Assembly (NCBI GenBank): GCA_034406715.1
Contig: CP137872.1
Span: 310,001 to 374,000, forward strand
Origin: Rhodotorula mucilaginosa
Lineage: Eukaryota > Basidiomycota > Microbotryomycetes > Sporidiobolales > Sporidiobolaceae
Direction of reading: 5' to 3'
DNA length: 64,000 bases
The translations under genes were made by a program, and so were the position numbers. Under the pieces are notes generated by a model. The model was not told the origin of the DNA, searched no databases, and saw only the letters and a list, made by a program, of their open reading frames with translations. Within the stretch, counting starts at the first letter, position 1; each line of letters opens with the position of its first letter. Below are positions 9,489-21,436 of the stretch, in pieces.

Positions 9489-9952
9489 TGTGTGTAGTGT
9501 CTTCTTTGAATGACTGGCTTGTGAAAGAAGAGCGAACTCGAGAGCAACTCGCGACTTGGGTGTGCGACGCGAACGACGATGACGGCATGGCTTGAAAAGT
9601 CCGAGACTCGACGAGTGATCGACAAAGACAGGGGGAACGCGACGACCCTTCCAATTAGTAATGCTCTCTTACAATTGGAAGGAAATTCGATCAAGCCGTC
9701 CCCACCTCGCTCGCAGTGGCCGGCTTTCACTCTCCTCCCGCCTCTCCTTAGCACACAAGTAGCTTGTGAGTCTGCTCGACTGTCTGCCAGCCTGTTAGCC
9801 GCCTGCTGCCCGGGGCACGCGACTCGCGCTTCCCCCGCGCAAGCCCTCGAGACGTGTCGGGCGGTCACCTCACGCATCCAACCTTCGGCTTTGCATTCGC
9901 TGACCCTCTATGCTTTGCGCGCTGCCCTCGAATCCAGCTTCATCTACACCAA
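9489..9952. promoter_or_regulatory. bidirectional promoter, inverted CCAAT pair
   Basis: This 464-bp gap separates the start codons of the RRT8-like gene (minus) and the peroxiredoxin (plus). It holds a perfect 10-bp inverted repeat, CCTTCCAATT at 9647-9656 and AATTGGAAGG at 9673-9682, with a 16-nt spacer. The arms contain a CCAAT box in each orientation, the binding site class of HAP/NF-Y complexes, well placed to act on both genes. Confidence 0.5.
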
Positions 9953-11141
9953 AGTGCGCCACAGTGTACCGAGCTTCTTGACCGAGGCGAATGTAGAGCC
10001 GCGAGTACTGACCCCTGTGCTCCCCTTCGCCCTTCGGCAGTGACTATCGCTGTCGGTGACACCATCCCGGACGTCGAGCTCGGCTAGTACGTTCACGACC
10101 CGAAGCCTGTAATCCGTGCAACGACGCTGACGGGAGGTCCCTCCGCTTCGAACAGCGTTCCGTATACGCCTGAACTCGAGGACCCGATTGTCTGCGGACT
10201 TCCGTACGGATCTCGCTCGACCACTTTGACGTCGCAGACGCCCGGTCTCACGCTTTGTACCGCCACAGGGGCAAGATCTCGACCCACAAGGACTGGAAGG
10301 GCAAGAAGGTAGGTTCCGACTTGCCAGGACGCCCGTAGGCAGGGTCGAAGCGAAGTGCTGACAAATGCTCACGCCGCTCTGCAGATCGTCCTCTTTGGTA
10401 TCCCGGGTGGTGAGTCTCGCTCTCCGTTTACGCTTGATGCGGCAGGTGTCCAGAGTCAGTCCGCTGAACGAGGTCTCGCTTCGCAGCCTTCACCAAGACC
10501 TGCTCGGAGAACCACGTCCCGCCCTACGTGACCGCGTATGACCAGTTCAAGGCCAAGGGTGTCGACGCCATCGTGAGTCGTCTCTCTCTGAGTGAGTGAA
10601 AGGGTCGGCAGCGGCGGGGAAACTGACGCACAAGCGACTGCTCTTTCGCGCAGTACTGCATCGCGACCAAGTAAGACTTTCCCGCGTCTCGCTTCGTTCG
10701 CCGCCGCCCCGGAGCTCTCTCGTACTAATACGTATCACCTATCCCAAAAAGCGACCTCTTCGTCCAGAGCGCCTTTGGCCGCGTCCAGAAGACCGGCGAC
10801 AAGGTCATCTGCTGCTCCGACCCCGAGATGAAGTTCCTCCGCCCGGCCGGCCTCGTCCAGGACCTGTCGCACGTCGGTTTCGGCGAGCGCGCCAAGCGCT
10901 TCGCGCTCGTCATTGACGACCTCAAGGTATGTTGCCCCGCTCGCGCTCACGCTCTTTTGCTTTAACGAAGGCTGATCTGGAAACTTTCTCTCTCGCAGGT
11001 CACCTACGTTGGCGAGGAGACCGGTCCGGGTAAGCTGCGCAATCTTCCGATACACATCAGGCTTCCCTTCCTGACAGAGTCTTTGGGGTTCCTACAGGTG
11101 TCGGCCCTTCGGGTGCCGAGGCTGTCCTCGCCAAGCTCTAA
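9953..11141 (+). CDS. peroxiredoxin, AHP1/PRX5 (type II) family
   Basis: Thiol peroxidase that reduces hydrogen peroxide and alkyl hydroperoxides. Ten exons (9953; 10041-10086; 10156-10203; 10269-10308; 10385-10409; 10487-10572; 10654-10670; 10752-10926; 10999-11029; 11098-11141) sum to 513 nt and give a checked 170-residue protein. Landmarks are the N-terminal GDTIPDVELGYVPYTPELED, the peroxidatic motif AFTKTCSENHVPPY (Cys59 in this model) and the C-terminal KVTYVGEETGPG. Further cysteines at 29, 84 and in VICCSD could resolve the sulfenic acid. The start codon itself is split by an intron: A at 9953, TG at 10041-10042, giving the good context ACACCAAATGAC. If an unspliced upstream start were used instead, no in-frame ATG is available. 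The length is typical for the family. Confidence 0.9.
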
Positions 11142-11342
11142 GCAACGGGACGAGAAGACCCCCTCCGGTGCAGATACGCAGTGCTTGGACCGTAGATCGG
11201 TAAAAAAGAACTAGTAGTGGAAGTCATGATGTCGTGCATGAGGCTATGATCAGGTATACTGCGAGCAGCTTTGTGAAAGCCCTCGCCTCTCTGGTGGCGT
11301 ACGCGCGCAAAGTTGGGAGAGATTGTAAATCCGACCGACAGC

Positions 11343-12474
11343 CTATGGCCTCGATGATGCTGCTGACGCGAGCTCGTCCGCCTCGCGTTGTCGCTCCATT
11401 AACCGCTTCTTGACCACCTCGAGCTCGGCAATCTCGCTCCTGACTTTGTCGCGCTCGTCCGTCCTCAGCCGGAGCAACTCGTCCAACCTGCGCTCGTACT
11501 CGCCCTGGTCGATGCGTTTGAGCGGGGCGAGGACGCTCAACTTGTCGGTGAACCAGCCCCAGCCGGACGAGACGAGCCGGTCGGACCGTTCGGAGAAGGT
11601 TTCGCGACCCGGGTCGGAAAAGGTGGACGGATCTCGCGGATTGACGTCGGTCAGATCGCTCAGTGGCGAAGCGTTGATTTCTGTTGTTGTTGTTGTTGTT
11701 GTTGTTGTCGCTGAGGATGGGGTGGGCTCAGAGACGCGGCGCTCTGCCGACGCCGACGCCGAGTGCGGTTCCTCCCCTCCTGGGAGTGTCATTCCGGCCT
11801 CGAGGCGTTTAATTCTCCTCCGCTCTTCCCCCCACATAAGCAACCGTATCCTGACGACGTCGAGTTCGTTCACGATCCCCTGCAGGACGGTACAGCCCAA
11901 CGCAAGCGTGAGTCCGGCCCGGGCATGGGTCGCGAGTGGAGTGGCGGGCGGGCGCTGGAAGTAAGAGAAGCTCGAGCCGGCGATGAGGCCCGACACGGCG
12001 GTAGGGAGGAGATTGTGCAGGTGCGGAGACGGTGGAGATGCGGGTGCCTGCGTTTGCGGGAGGGGCGACGGGTTGAGGTGGAAGTGGGTCAAGAGCGGGA
12101 TGACGCCGTATTCTCGGAGACCTGCGCGCGCGTAGGGTCAAAGTGAGTTTACTGTTTCACCCTACCGTAGTAGCGTAGCCCTCCTGCAAGGACTATAGTA
12201 CTGACTGAAAAAGGTAAAGGCAAAGATGCCCGTCTTGACGCTTGCTTGGAACGCGGTCGGGATGGCGGGCTGGTTCCTAGCGACGCCCGATGCCGCTCCT
12301 GCAGCTGCGCCTAGTCCGGCTACACTGCTCGACAGCCCGGTCAGCTTAGGCGGAGGGTGGAGGGAGAGGCGGAGATGACTGACTCGCGGCGACGGAAAAG
12401 TAGACGACGCGGAGGGGCGCAGTCCGGAGCGTATAGTCGACCAGCGACTGGCCCGCACTGTTCTGCTGCTCCAT
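11343..12474 (-). CDS. uncharacterised protein, small glycine-rich membrane region plus coiled coil
   Basis: Three exons: 12474 to about 12380, about 12324-12206, and 12121-11343. The first splice site has two in-phase solutions, giving 330 or 327 residues. The N-terminal half is small-residue and glycine/alanine rich, with candidate membrane segments (around VAGLGAAAGAASGV, LLPTAVSGLIAGSSF and ARAGLTLALGCTVLQG), faintly reminiscent of TIM17/22/23-type proteins. The middle is low-complexity with a polythreonine run (GTT repeats on + near 11682-11707), and the C-terminus is a charged coiled coil (RLDELLRLRTDERDKVRSEI). It is divergent with ARG82, only 104 bp between start codons. No function can be assigned; the TIM17-like impression is weak. 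Confidence 0.6.
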
Positions 12475-12578
12475 GGTCCTGGCTTCTCCGGGCACAGATG
12501 TGAAGAGTCTGAACCCAACTCTCTCTCTCTCTCGTTGATCTCCGACACTTGACTCCTCCAAGTCTAGTCGAGCGTGTG

Positions 12579-13959
12579 ATGGCGTTTGCGCACCAAGTCG
12601 GCGGGCATGCAGACACGATCCTAGCGTCTCCGCTCTCGTCGTCGACGCTGATCAAGCCCGCGAGTGAGCGCGAACTCGCGTTCTACCAGTCGCTCGGTCC
12701 CTCGCTCGCAGGCGGAGACTTTGTCCAGAGATGGACGCCCGCCTTTTACGGCACCCTAAAAGCCCATGCTCCTCCAGCTCCCGCTGCTGCTGCTGCTCCT
12801 GCTGCTCCGGCTGCGACTCGTGCTCCGCCAGACGTGCGTCCGAGACTCGTGATTCAACTCGCGCCGAGAAACGCTTACAGGTGTGCTGATGCGTCTATCT
12901 GGCTAGATGCTCGTACTCGAGAACCTCACCCACCGCTTCCTGAGGCCAAACGTCCTCGACATCAAACTCGGAACTCAGCTGTACGACGAGGACGCGTCCG
13001 CCGAGAAGAGGGAGCGCATGCAGAGAGCCTCCGAGGCGAGCACGAGCGGTACCACCGGGATCAGGCTCACAGGCTTCCAAGTAAGGCCATACTGTTTCCC
13101 TTGATCGAACCGGCGGACGTTTTGCCACAAGCTGGGCGCGCCCACTGATCTTTCTGTGCCCCTCCGCCGGACGCAGGTATGGAACCACGCGACGCAGACG
13201 TATGTGCTGACCGAAAAGGCGTTTGGCAAATCCCTCGCCGTCGACGAGCTCGAGCTCGGCCTCGCGCGCTTCTTCCACCCGTCGCAGTCTCGACTCTCGC
13301 GCGCCGAGCAAGCCGCCCTTTCCGTACCCGCACCCGCACCCGCGCCCGCTGCCGTCGAAGAAGAAGACGCCCCAATCGCTTCGACGAGCGCAGCTGCCAT
13401 TCCAGCGTCTGCACCCGCGTTGACGACCTCCTCACCACCATCACTGCCGAATCGTCCCGATCGACCTCCTTCCTCCACAACGCCCGCCTCCCTCCCGCCT
13501 GATCTCCTCCTCCCCGTTCTCCGGACCCTCGTCCGCCGACTGAACCAACTCATCGAAGTCTGGCAGACGCTCGAGATCCGGATGCGCGGCGGCTCGCTCC
13601 TCGTCGTCGTCGAAGGTGACCCCGACGCGCTCGAGCGAGCGATCCTCCGTTCCTCTTCCTCCACCGACAATTCCGCCCTCAATGCACAACAGCAAGGAGA
13701 TGGGGGGGACGAAGAGTACGGCGGCGACGACAACGACGACGCGGCGAGCGTCTCGACCACGGACGAGGAAGGCAACGCCAAACCCGAAACGCTCCTCCCG
13801 CTCGAGATGCGCCTGATCGACTTTGCTCACACCCGGAGTGCCGTCGGCGAAGGACCCGACGAAGGGGTCTTGCTGGGATTGCGGACGGTGCAGAGTTTGC
13901 TCGAGGCGTTGACTGCAAAGCTCGAAGAGCAGCAGGAGGAGGAGGATGAGGACCGGTAG
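12579..13959 (+). CDS. ARG82: inositol polyphosphate multikinase (ARG82/IPK2/IPMK)
   Basis: Kinase that phosphorylates inositol tris- and tetrakisphosphates in the nucleus and cytoplasm, feeding IP5/IP6 and inositol pyrophosphate synthesis; the yeast protein also supports ArgR-Mcm1 function. Three exons (12579-12833, 12907-13080, 13177-13959) give a checked 403-residue protein. The family signature PxxxDxKxG is seen as PNVLDIKLG (residues about 99-107), followed by TSGTTGIRLTGFQVW, and the C-terminal catalytic/metal-binding segment appears as LIDFAHTR (about 354-361). Alanine/proline-rich inserts near residues 62-80 and 195-250 and an acidic insert before the final motif make it longer than yeast Arg82 (355 residues). 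The ATG at 12579 is the first one in frame; the convergent neighbour TVP38 ends 414 bp downstream. Confidence 0.9.
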
Positions 13960-14373
13960 GGCGAACAAGCGGGTGTAGCGGCTGCCGGTGCCTGATCCGC
14001 ATTCCGGTCATGGTCGGCTCATCGACGTAAATATACATATGGTGCAGCATGAAACAAAACGAGGGTAGTGCTACAAATGCGCGCAAGCGACGAGGATAGG
14101 TGAACAAGAGAATACGGGCAGGAGGTAGATTTGCGCCAGGCAAAGCCCCCATGACTGTGAGGCGCATCGGGGACAGAAGAAACATGATACAGTGGGCGAG
14201 GGAAGAAGGGAAAAGTCGACAACGAGGGAGCTGTTTTGTGTGCGTGGCGAGTCGGTCGCTGATCAATAGCGCTCGACCTCACCGGGAGGCTATCTCACGT
14301 GCGCACGTCGAGCTGCCCCGGCCATCGACGCCGTGACCTAATCGCGCCACGTCCTCGGTGGTGGACGCGTACA
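13960..14373. other. convergent intergenic region ARG82/TVP38
   Basis: This is the shared 3' flank of two convergent genes. No additional exon or RNA gene is apparent. Confidence 0.5.
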
Positions 14374-16153
14374 TCAAATTCGCCCTCCATGATACATGTT
14401 AGGAGGAGGCGGTCGATCTGCTGCTGTTCCTGTTCCTGTTCCGGCCGCTGCGGCAGCCGCCACCGCCGCCGCCGCTGCCCTCTGAGCGGCGCTCATCTCG
14501 GACGCGCTCCGGAGTGGCAGCGGATGATAAGGCGAAGAGGAAGAGGCGGCGTTGTCGTCACTTTCGCCGCCGTCTGATCCGGACGCGGCGCGTAACCGTC
14601 TCGATTCGGGATTCGGAACTTGATCGTCTTTCCGGTCTCGCCGAGGAGGTCGAGAAACGTCTTCGATCCGGTCGTCCGTCGTCCAATCTCGCTTCATCGC
14701 CGGCGAACTCGAGTCCCAAGGGTCCTCAATCGCGGCGAGGTGGCGCGGAGAAGAGTCTCCCGCTCCGAGATAATTATCACCGTGACCGTGACCGTGGCCG
14801 ATCTCGAGATCCGGTCGCCACGACGCGTCCCACGCCGCTTCAGCGAGAGACCGTCTCCGACCCAGAGTTGTGCCGCCGCCACTGCCGTACTCGAGTTCGT
14901 CGCCGGTTCCAAGAGGTGCACCAGATTCGGCAAGCGAGAGTTTGGAACTCGTCTCGGTTTCAGACATGTCGCGCAGCACTTCGGGGTAGAGCTTGCGCGC
15001 TCGCCTGATCGCGGGAAGCAGAAAAGCGTCAGTAGTCTTCTTGCCTCTTGAGCGCGCACAAAGTGAGCACCATACTCGAAAGAGGAGAAGGTACACTCAC
15101 ATGTAGACGATGTACAGGGCGAGGACCGTTGCGAGAGCGGTTCCGAAAAAGACCGAGAGCGAAATGATCTTCTGCTCTTTCGCTTTGGCGGGGTCGGAGT
15201 TGTGTTTATTGACCCCGAACTCATACCCAAGCCAGACAACAGCGAGCTGCTTCGGCAACGAGACGATGCTATTGAGCGGCAGGAAAAGTCGGTCAGCGTG
15301 CACGCCCGCTGGCGCAGGGAGGACAGCTGAAGGCCGGGACTGACATTGCGATCGAGTAGATCCAGATCGACATGCCGACGGTTGACTGGATCGCCGTGAC
15401 GACGTGTCCGGGCACTGCCGAGAAGCGCACGACGATGATGCTGATGGGCCGGCAAGGGGGGGTCAGACATTTTCCGGGCGGCGAAAGAATGAGGAAAACT
15501 GCTGCAAACTCACATCCAGAGACTGCCATGCCTCATCATGCGTGCAACGCAAGCATAAAATACGTTCTTCCTCTCGATTCTGCGGGGCAGATAGTCAGCG
15601 GATGTTGGTTCGACCTGAAGCCAGACGGGGGAATTTGCCAACGCACTTTGCGGCATGGTCCGTCAAGAAGTAGCGGAAGACGTAGTAGCACGCGACTTCG
15701 CCGAGAAAAGTTCCGGCGCAGGCGATGGCGAATCCGATCCAGATGCCCCAGATGAGGCCGACGACGAGGAGGACAATCTCGTGGCCTCCGAGGGGCGGGA
15801 AACTGAGGACAATGAGGACGACGATGGGGATGACCCACGAGGCGGGGAATTTGACGATGGCGTCCTTGTGCGGGTCAAACTTTTCGACAATCTGGTCGCG
15901 GAAGATGGCGAGAAGGGCGACGGCGACGACGCAGATGATGCCGACGACCCACCAGACTGCAGGCAGATCCGCGCGTCAGTATTGGCTCGTCAGGATTTAT
16001 AGCGAGACGACCGGAGAACTGACTCCAGTATTTGCGTTGGAGGGACGAGCGAGCCGACTGTTTCCAGTTGTGCGTCCGGACAAACTGCCAAATCTCGCGT
16101 GCGGCCTCTTTGGCGTCGGACCACTCGTTGCGTGCCCAGTTTCCGAGCCCCAT
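14374..16153 (-). CDS. TVP38: Golgi membrane protein TVP38 (VTT/SNARE-associated domain)
   Basis: Polytopic Golgi protein of the TVP38/DedA (VTT) family, whose members act in membrane/lipid handling; yeast Tvp38 sits in Tlg2-positive vesicles. About six exons: the first is 16153-16024, the second starts at 15956, and introns carry canonical GT donors and CTGAC branch points. The core reads FPPLGGHEIVLLVVGLIWG, AGTFLGEVACYYVFRYFL and then VRFSAVPGHVVTAIQSTVGM, the most characteristic TVP38 segment, followed by LPKQLAVVWLGYEFG and a last membrane helix. After that comes a long, charged, low-complexity tail of about 220 residues with a histidine-glycine repeat and an alanine run (GCC repeats near 14450-14475). 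The gene is divergent from RAX2 with a 738-bp gap. Confidence 0.85.
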
Positions 16154-16891
16154 CGTAGTGTATAGCCGTGCCGTGTCCCCTCCCTCGAAGCTTGATCCGG
16201 AGCAGCGTCGATCCGGTTCCCAGACGTTGTTCGCAGCGGAGGGCTGAGGGGGTGCGTGCGGGGGCCGGAGGTTGCGTTGACGGAGAGAGCGACGAGAGAT
16301 GCGGCAGAAGCAAGCGCTCTTCCGGCGGCCCTTTTGCCACTTGACTTGTATCGGCTGCTCGCCTTGGAGACGGAAGCCAGGACTCAAGGTGGCTGATCGA
16401 GAAGGCGAGACGTTCGCAGCGGACGACGAGGCGGTGCAACGGAAGGGCGAGGCCCCACTTTGCACGTAATCTGCGCCTCCCCTCAAGCACTAGACGCGTC
16501 CTCTCGCTCGCACCAACGACTCGCGACGAGTGCCGCCGTCAAAGACACGGGCTTCGGACCGAGCAGGCGCACGAGTGGGAAGCAGAGGGGCAAAGACACG
16601 TCCAGGTCAGTCGATCACGCCCCGTCAGAACCCTCGAAGCGAGAACCGAGGGACCGCCGCCTCGACTCCTTCAACTTGCAGCGGCACCTCGCCGCTCTCT
16701 GCGACATAGGGTGCATAGAGGCCCCGCCCGAGGCTCGGAAGTGCGACACACAATCAGCCTATCCTCGTACCCGAAGGCGCCGAGTGGAAGCTGACCCACT
16801 TGCACTCGCTCTGCACGCACCTCGTCTGCCGTTGGCGCTGTTTGGCACACTCGTAGGCTCGCGCCCAGAGGTCCTGCCGGCAGCTCAAAGA
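16154..16891. promoter_or_regulatory. divergent promoter region TVP38/RAX2
   Basis: 738 bp between two start codons. An open frame continuing upstream of the RAX2 ATG (from 16460) exists but lacks a signal peptide or family residues, so it is treated as non-coding. No clear regulatory motif was identified. Confidence 0.4.
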
Positions 16892-19800
16892 ATGGCTCGG
16901 CCACGCACAAGAGCCGTATCGACCCCGACGAGGCACTCGTTCTGCTCCGCGAGGCACCTCGCCGCCCTCGTCGTCTCGGTCGCCGCCTCGACAACAACAG
17001 CCAAAGCCGCCGCCTCGTCGTCGCTGCCCCAAGTCGACTTTGCAGCGCTCGGGACAGTCGCCGTCGTCGGTGACTTTGCTTCACTCTCGCTCTACGACCC
17101 CGAGAACCCCCCACGGCCGTACGATCCGCTCGCAGCGACCCTGCTCGCCAAGTCGACCGCAGACGGACAGATCCGACAAGTCGGCGCTACCGACGAGGGC
17201 GGGCAGATCCACACCGTCTGTCAACAGCCACAGTCATCTACAGGAGGGACAGTCTATGTCGGCGGAAACTTTACAAGGATAGGCAGTGTCGCCGCGGCCA
17301 ACATTGCGGCGTACGACCCCGTCGCAGAGACCTTTTCCGCACTCGGATCCGGACTCGACGGGACCGTGCGGACCCTATCATGCAACGGGTCGACCGTTTA
17401 CGCCGGTGGTGAATTTGCCGCCCCGGCGGGCGTGGCCGCGGCAGGACCTAACGTTGCAGCCTGGTCGACCTCGGAACAGGCTTGGACCGCCCTGCCCCTG
17501 TACGGCTTTGACGGCGCCGTCGAATCGGTCTCGCAGTCTCGAGACGGCCGCTCCCTCTTCTTCGGTGGCGGTTTCACCACCTCGTTCGCCAACGGGACCG
17601 TCTCGAACGAAACTCTCACGTCGTCCTCTTCGACCGGATCCGGATCGCTCCTCGGCGCCTCTATTCCCTCCCTCGGCTCTTCCCTCACGCCCATCTCGCT
17701 CAACGCTTCCGATTACTGGGCGTCTCCAACCACGTGGACGTCGGGCTACGGGCGACCGGAGTACGTCTTCTGCCCGAAAAGAGACGACGGCGTCGGCGCG
17801 AGCTGGCTCCTCGTCGACGGGCAAGCGGGCTTCTTCATTGCGAGGATGTACCGCCAACTGAACGTGCGAGGTATCCGCATCGGCAACACGTTCGTTGAAG
17901 GTCGCGGCACCAGGAATTTCTCGTGAGTCCGGGTGACGCCGATGGGCTTTTTCCAGTTTCACCTGCTGATACCGAATCCGCCATCTCGCCGACAGGGTGG
18001 TCTCGATCCCGACCAATGAAGTTCTTACGCTCACGTACGCGACCGATCCGACCGACCCTTCTTCGGCGCTCGCGACTTGCTCGGACGACTGCCCCCTCGC
18101 GCACGACCCTTCCGTCCCTTACCAAGACTTTCTCTTCCCCGAGGGCACGACCATGACGGGCTTTCAACTCAACATCTTTGGCTGGTACGGAGCCGGAGGT
18201 GGCTTGCACTTGTTGCAGCTCCTCAGCGAGGGGTCGTTCGCGTACGCCGTGGAGCAGCAGAATGCTGCGCCGTGCTCGGCCGGTTTGGGCGCGATGCCGC
18301 AATCCGGAGTCACGACGCAGGGTTCGTGGGAAGCGGCAGAGGTCAACACGGCGATCGCGGGTACGGTGCAGCAGGTCCTCGTCGCCGACGTACCGGGAGG
18401 GACGAATCCCGCTGCGGCGCCAAGCGTCACTTGGACGCCGGCCATCTCGCAGGACGGCAACTATGCCGTCTACGTTGTCACTCCGGGCTGTACCGCCGCC
18501 GGTACTTGTGCGCAGCGGACCCTGGTCCAGGTTACGGCGACGGCCAACGGGAGCGGCTCGTCAAACCAGACAGTCGTCGACCAGACGAACGAACAGGACC
18601 AGGCGACCTTGATCTACAACGGTACCCTCAGTGCCGGTGTGGACAGTCTCTCCGTCACGATGACACTCGCTTCGGATGGAGCTCCAAAGGCGGGCAAGAC
18701 GTATCAGCTCGTGGCGAACTATGTCAACGTCGTCGCCGCGTCGACGAACGGGACCACCACGCGCATCGAGCGCGGATACGGGATTTACGAGTACCCGCTC
18801 GTCGACTCGGGCACGTTCGGTGACGCCGTCGCGACGGCACAGGCGCAAGGCGTCAATGCTTCCGCGACCATGACCAACGCGTCCGGCTTGGATGCGCTCG
18901 CGTTCCGCCTCGCACCAGGTTCGACCGTCAACTCGATCATCACGGTCGGTGAAGGCGCAAGCTCGCAAGTCTTCTTCGGCGGCAACTTGACCTACACCGG
19001 CGCCGGTTCCGATTCCGTCTCGAACAACGTACTCGGGTACCAAGCCAAGCAGGCGATTCTGCCTCCGAATGGCGGCCTCAACGGACCAGTCTCGAGCCTC
19101 GCCGTCTTGGATGGAGCACTCTTCGCGGCCGGCACGTTCACGGCGACGGCCGACGGTACCGTGAAGGACCTCGCCGGAATCGTCAAGTGGAACTTTTCCT
19201 CGAGCGCATCGGCGTGGGAGAGCCTTCCAAACGTGCCGAGCGTGGGCGGCCATGTTAAACAACTCGCGGTGGATGTGTCGCACGCCGACGGTTCGTCCGC
19301 TCTGGTCGTGACTGGCGCTGGCGGTTCCGGACTCGCCTACTACGAACCGTCGACTTCCGCTTGGAACGCCACCGCCGCCGGTTTCTTCCTCGGCAACCTG
19401 AGCGCCATCAGCACTCCCTCCTCCTCCGAGTCTGCAACCAAGAACGCCACCGCGTACTTTGCCGGCAACGTCCTCGCGGCCGCCCAATACGCGACGCCCG
19501 GCGGCGCGATCCTCAGCAGCTCGAAGCAACATCAACCGCAATTGTCGGCGTTCGCGTTCGACTTCAACGCATCCAGCGACGCTCGTACCGGCGCTCCGAA
19601 CGCCTCCTCCTCGAGCTCGCGGGCAGCCGCGTCTAAGCGAGCGCTCGAGCACCGGTCTTCTGGCGGGCTTGCGCTCGACCGGCGGTCTTTCTCGCGAGTG
19701 ACACTCGAGCCGCGCGCCCCGGCGCCTTCGCCGGCTGTCAACCTGACGCTCCCTTCGCCGATCCAAGCCGTCGCCTCGACTGGACCCGAAAGCGGCGAGA

Positions 19801-21436
19801 ACCAAGTCCTCGCCGGAGCGTTCTGGAAGAACGGCTCGAACGAACTCATGCTCGTCGGCGGCTCGTTCGTCTCGTCTGGCGGCGTCAACAACATCGGGAC
19901 TTACGACCCTGACGGCGGAACTTTGACCGCCCTGCCTGGAATCTCGATCAACGGCACCGTCACCGCGCTGAGAACAGTTTCCGACACGCTCTGGATCGGC
20001 GGAAACTTTACGGCGTCTGGTGGCCGGGCCGGCTTGACTGCTTACGACCTCGACGGTCAGCAGATCGACGGCAGCGTGCCGTCACTTACAGGTCAGTCGC
20101 ACAGTGTCGTGAAGACGTCTTCCTCGCTGACCCCTTTTCGGTCCGACAGGCTACGCGGAGACGGTCCCGGCCGTGAGCGTGATCACCCAGCGGCCCGGTT
20201 ACGATAACGAGGTCCTCGTCGCTGGCGCCTTTGCGTCCGCCGGTCCGCTATACTGCGCGAGTATCTGCCTGTGGGACACGAAGGACCTGCAATGGTCTTC
20301 GCTGGGCGCTGGTCTCCCCGGCGCTGTCGGCGCAGTGGATTTCGCAGGTGTATGTCCCGTTTCGCCACCTGTGTTTAAACTACCGCGAGCTGACGCACAG
20401 ACTCTTCGTACAGTCGAACTCGGCCTACCTCGTCGCCGCTGGTTCCTTCGTCGTCGGCGGAGAAAACCGCTACATCGCGCGGTGGAACTTCCAGAACCAA
20501 ACGTGGTTGAACATCGGCGCCGCGGATGACCTCCCAGGACCCGCGACGGCCGTCTCGGCGGACGACCACGACGAGAACAAGATCTTTGTCGCCGGAGCGT
20601 CGACGTCGGGTGCGCCGTACTTGCTCTACTGGAACGGCACCGAGTGGCAGGACGTCAACAACAGCACGCTCGGGGCGGGATCCGGCGTTCAGCAACTCGT
20701 CTTCGTTCCGCTCGCCAAGGACCACGACTCGAACGGCGTGCTCGAGTCGAACCGCATGCTCCTCGTCTCTGGCAAACTCCAGATCAACGAAACCAGCGTC
20801 TCGTCCGCCCTCTTCGACGGCGCATCTTGGTACCCCTTCCTTGTCGCGACAGCCGCGTCCGGATCCGCCGGCGCAGTCTCTCAGCTCTTCTACTCGATTA
20901 CCAACTTTTCGCTCAGTGCAGCGGGACATCTCGCCGCCGGTCTCGTGATCCTCGTCTCGATCGCAATCGGTCTCGGCGTCGTCTTCTTGTTGGTCCTGAT
21001 CGGACTCCTGGTCGCCCTCGCGCGTCGCAAGGAGGAACAGCAGTATCCACCGCCTGATCCTGCGCATGAGAAGGACGCTGCCGGTCTCGATAGAGCTCAG
21101 CGTCCGTCATCGCTCCTGCAGACCGTCGGCGCCGCAACGGCCGTCATGCTCGAGGGCGAGGGCAAAGGCGGTGAGAAATCGTCCCCGCACGATCAACACG
21201 ACGCCGACAGCAGCTTTGGCGACGACTCGGCCATCGGCTACGGCTCCGAGTTTGGCGAGGAGCGAGAAGCCTCGACGGCGTTGGCGCGCTACTCGTTCCA
21301 TGCGGAACACCCGGGCGAGCTCAGCATCTCGGCCAACGAACAGCTCTCGATTCTCGAGTCGGGCGATCCAAATTGGTGGATGGTCGCCAACTCGCAAGGA
21401 CAACGAGGACTCGTGCCGTTGGCCTATCTCGCGTGA
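16892..21436 (+). CDS. RAX2: RAX2-like cortical polarity protein with C-terminal SH3 domain
   Basis: Large type-I membrane protein that marks growth sites at the cell cortex. Four exons (16892-17922, 17996-20091, 20150-20349, 20414-21436) sum to 4,350 nt and give a checked 1,449-residue protein. The chosen ATG begins a signal-like N-terminus (HLAALVVSVAASTTTAKA). The long extracellular part carries the repeated RAX2 kelch-like/beta-propeller signature (VYVGGNFTRIG, VYAGGEF, LFFGGGF, VFFGGNLTYTG, LLVGGSF-type, LWIGGNFTASGG). One hydrophobic helix lies at about 1282-1316 (AAGLVILVSIAIGLGVVFLL), followed by a basic stop-transfer segment. The cytoplasmic tail ends in an SH3 domain (about 1395-1449: ALARYSFHAEHPGELSI, NWWMVAN, GLVPLAYL). 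Budding yeast Rax2 has a short tail without SH3, so this is a notable fusion. Confidence 0.88.

Noticed and set aside
16460-16891. Upstream in-frame extension of RAX2
   Set aside because: The extension has no signal peptide and lies in the divergent promoter; the ATG at 16892 directly precedes a signal-peptide-like stretch.
18561-19805. 414-codon minus-strand frame inside RAX2
   Set aside because: It lies opposite a checked RAX2 exon with repeated GGNF motifs, is arginine-rich and lacks any signature; high GC content produces long antisense frames.
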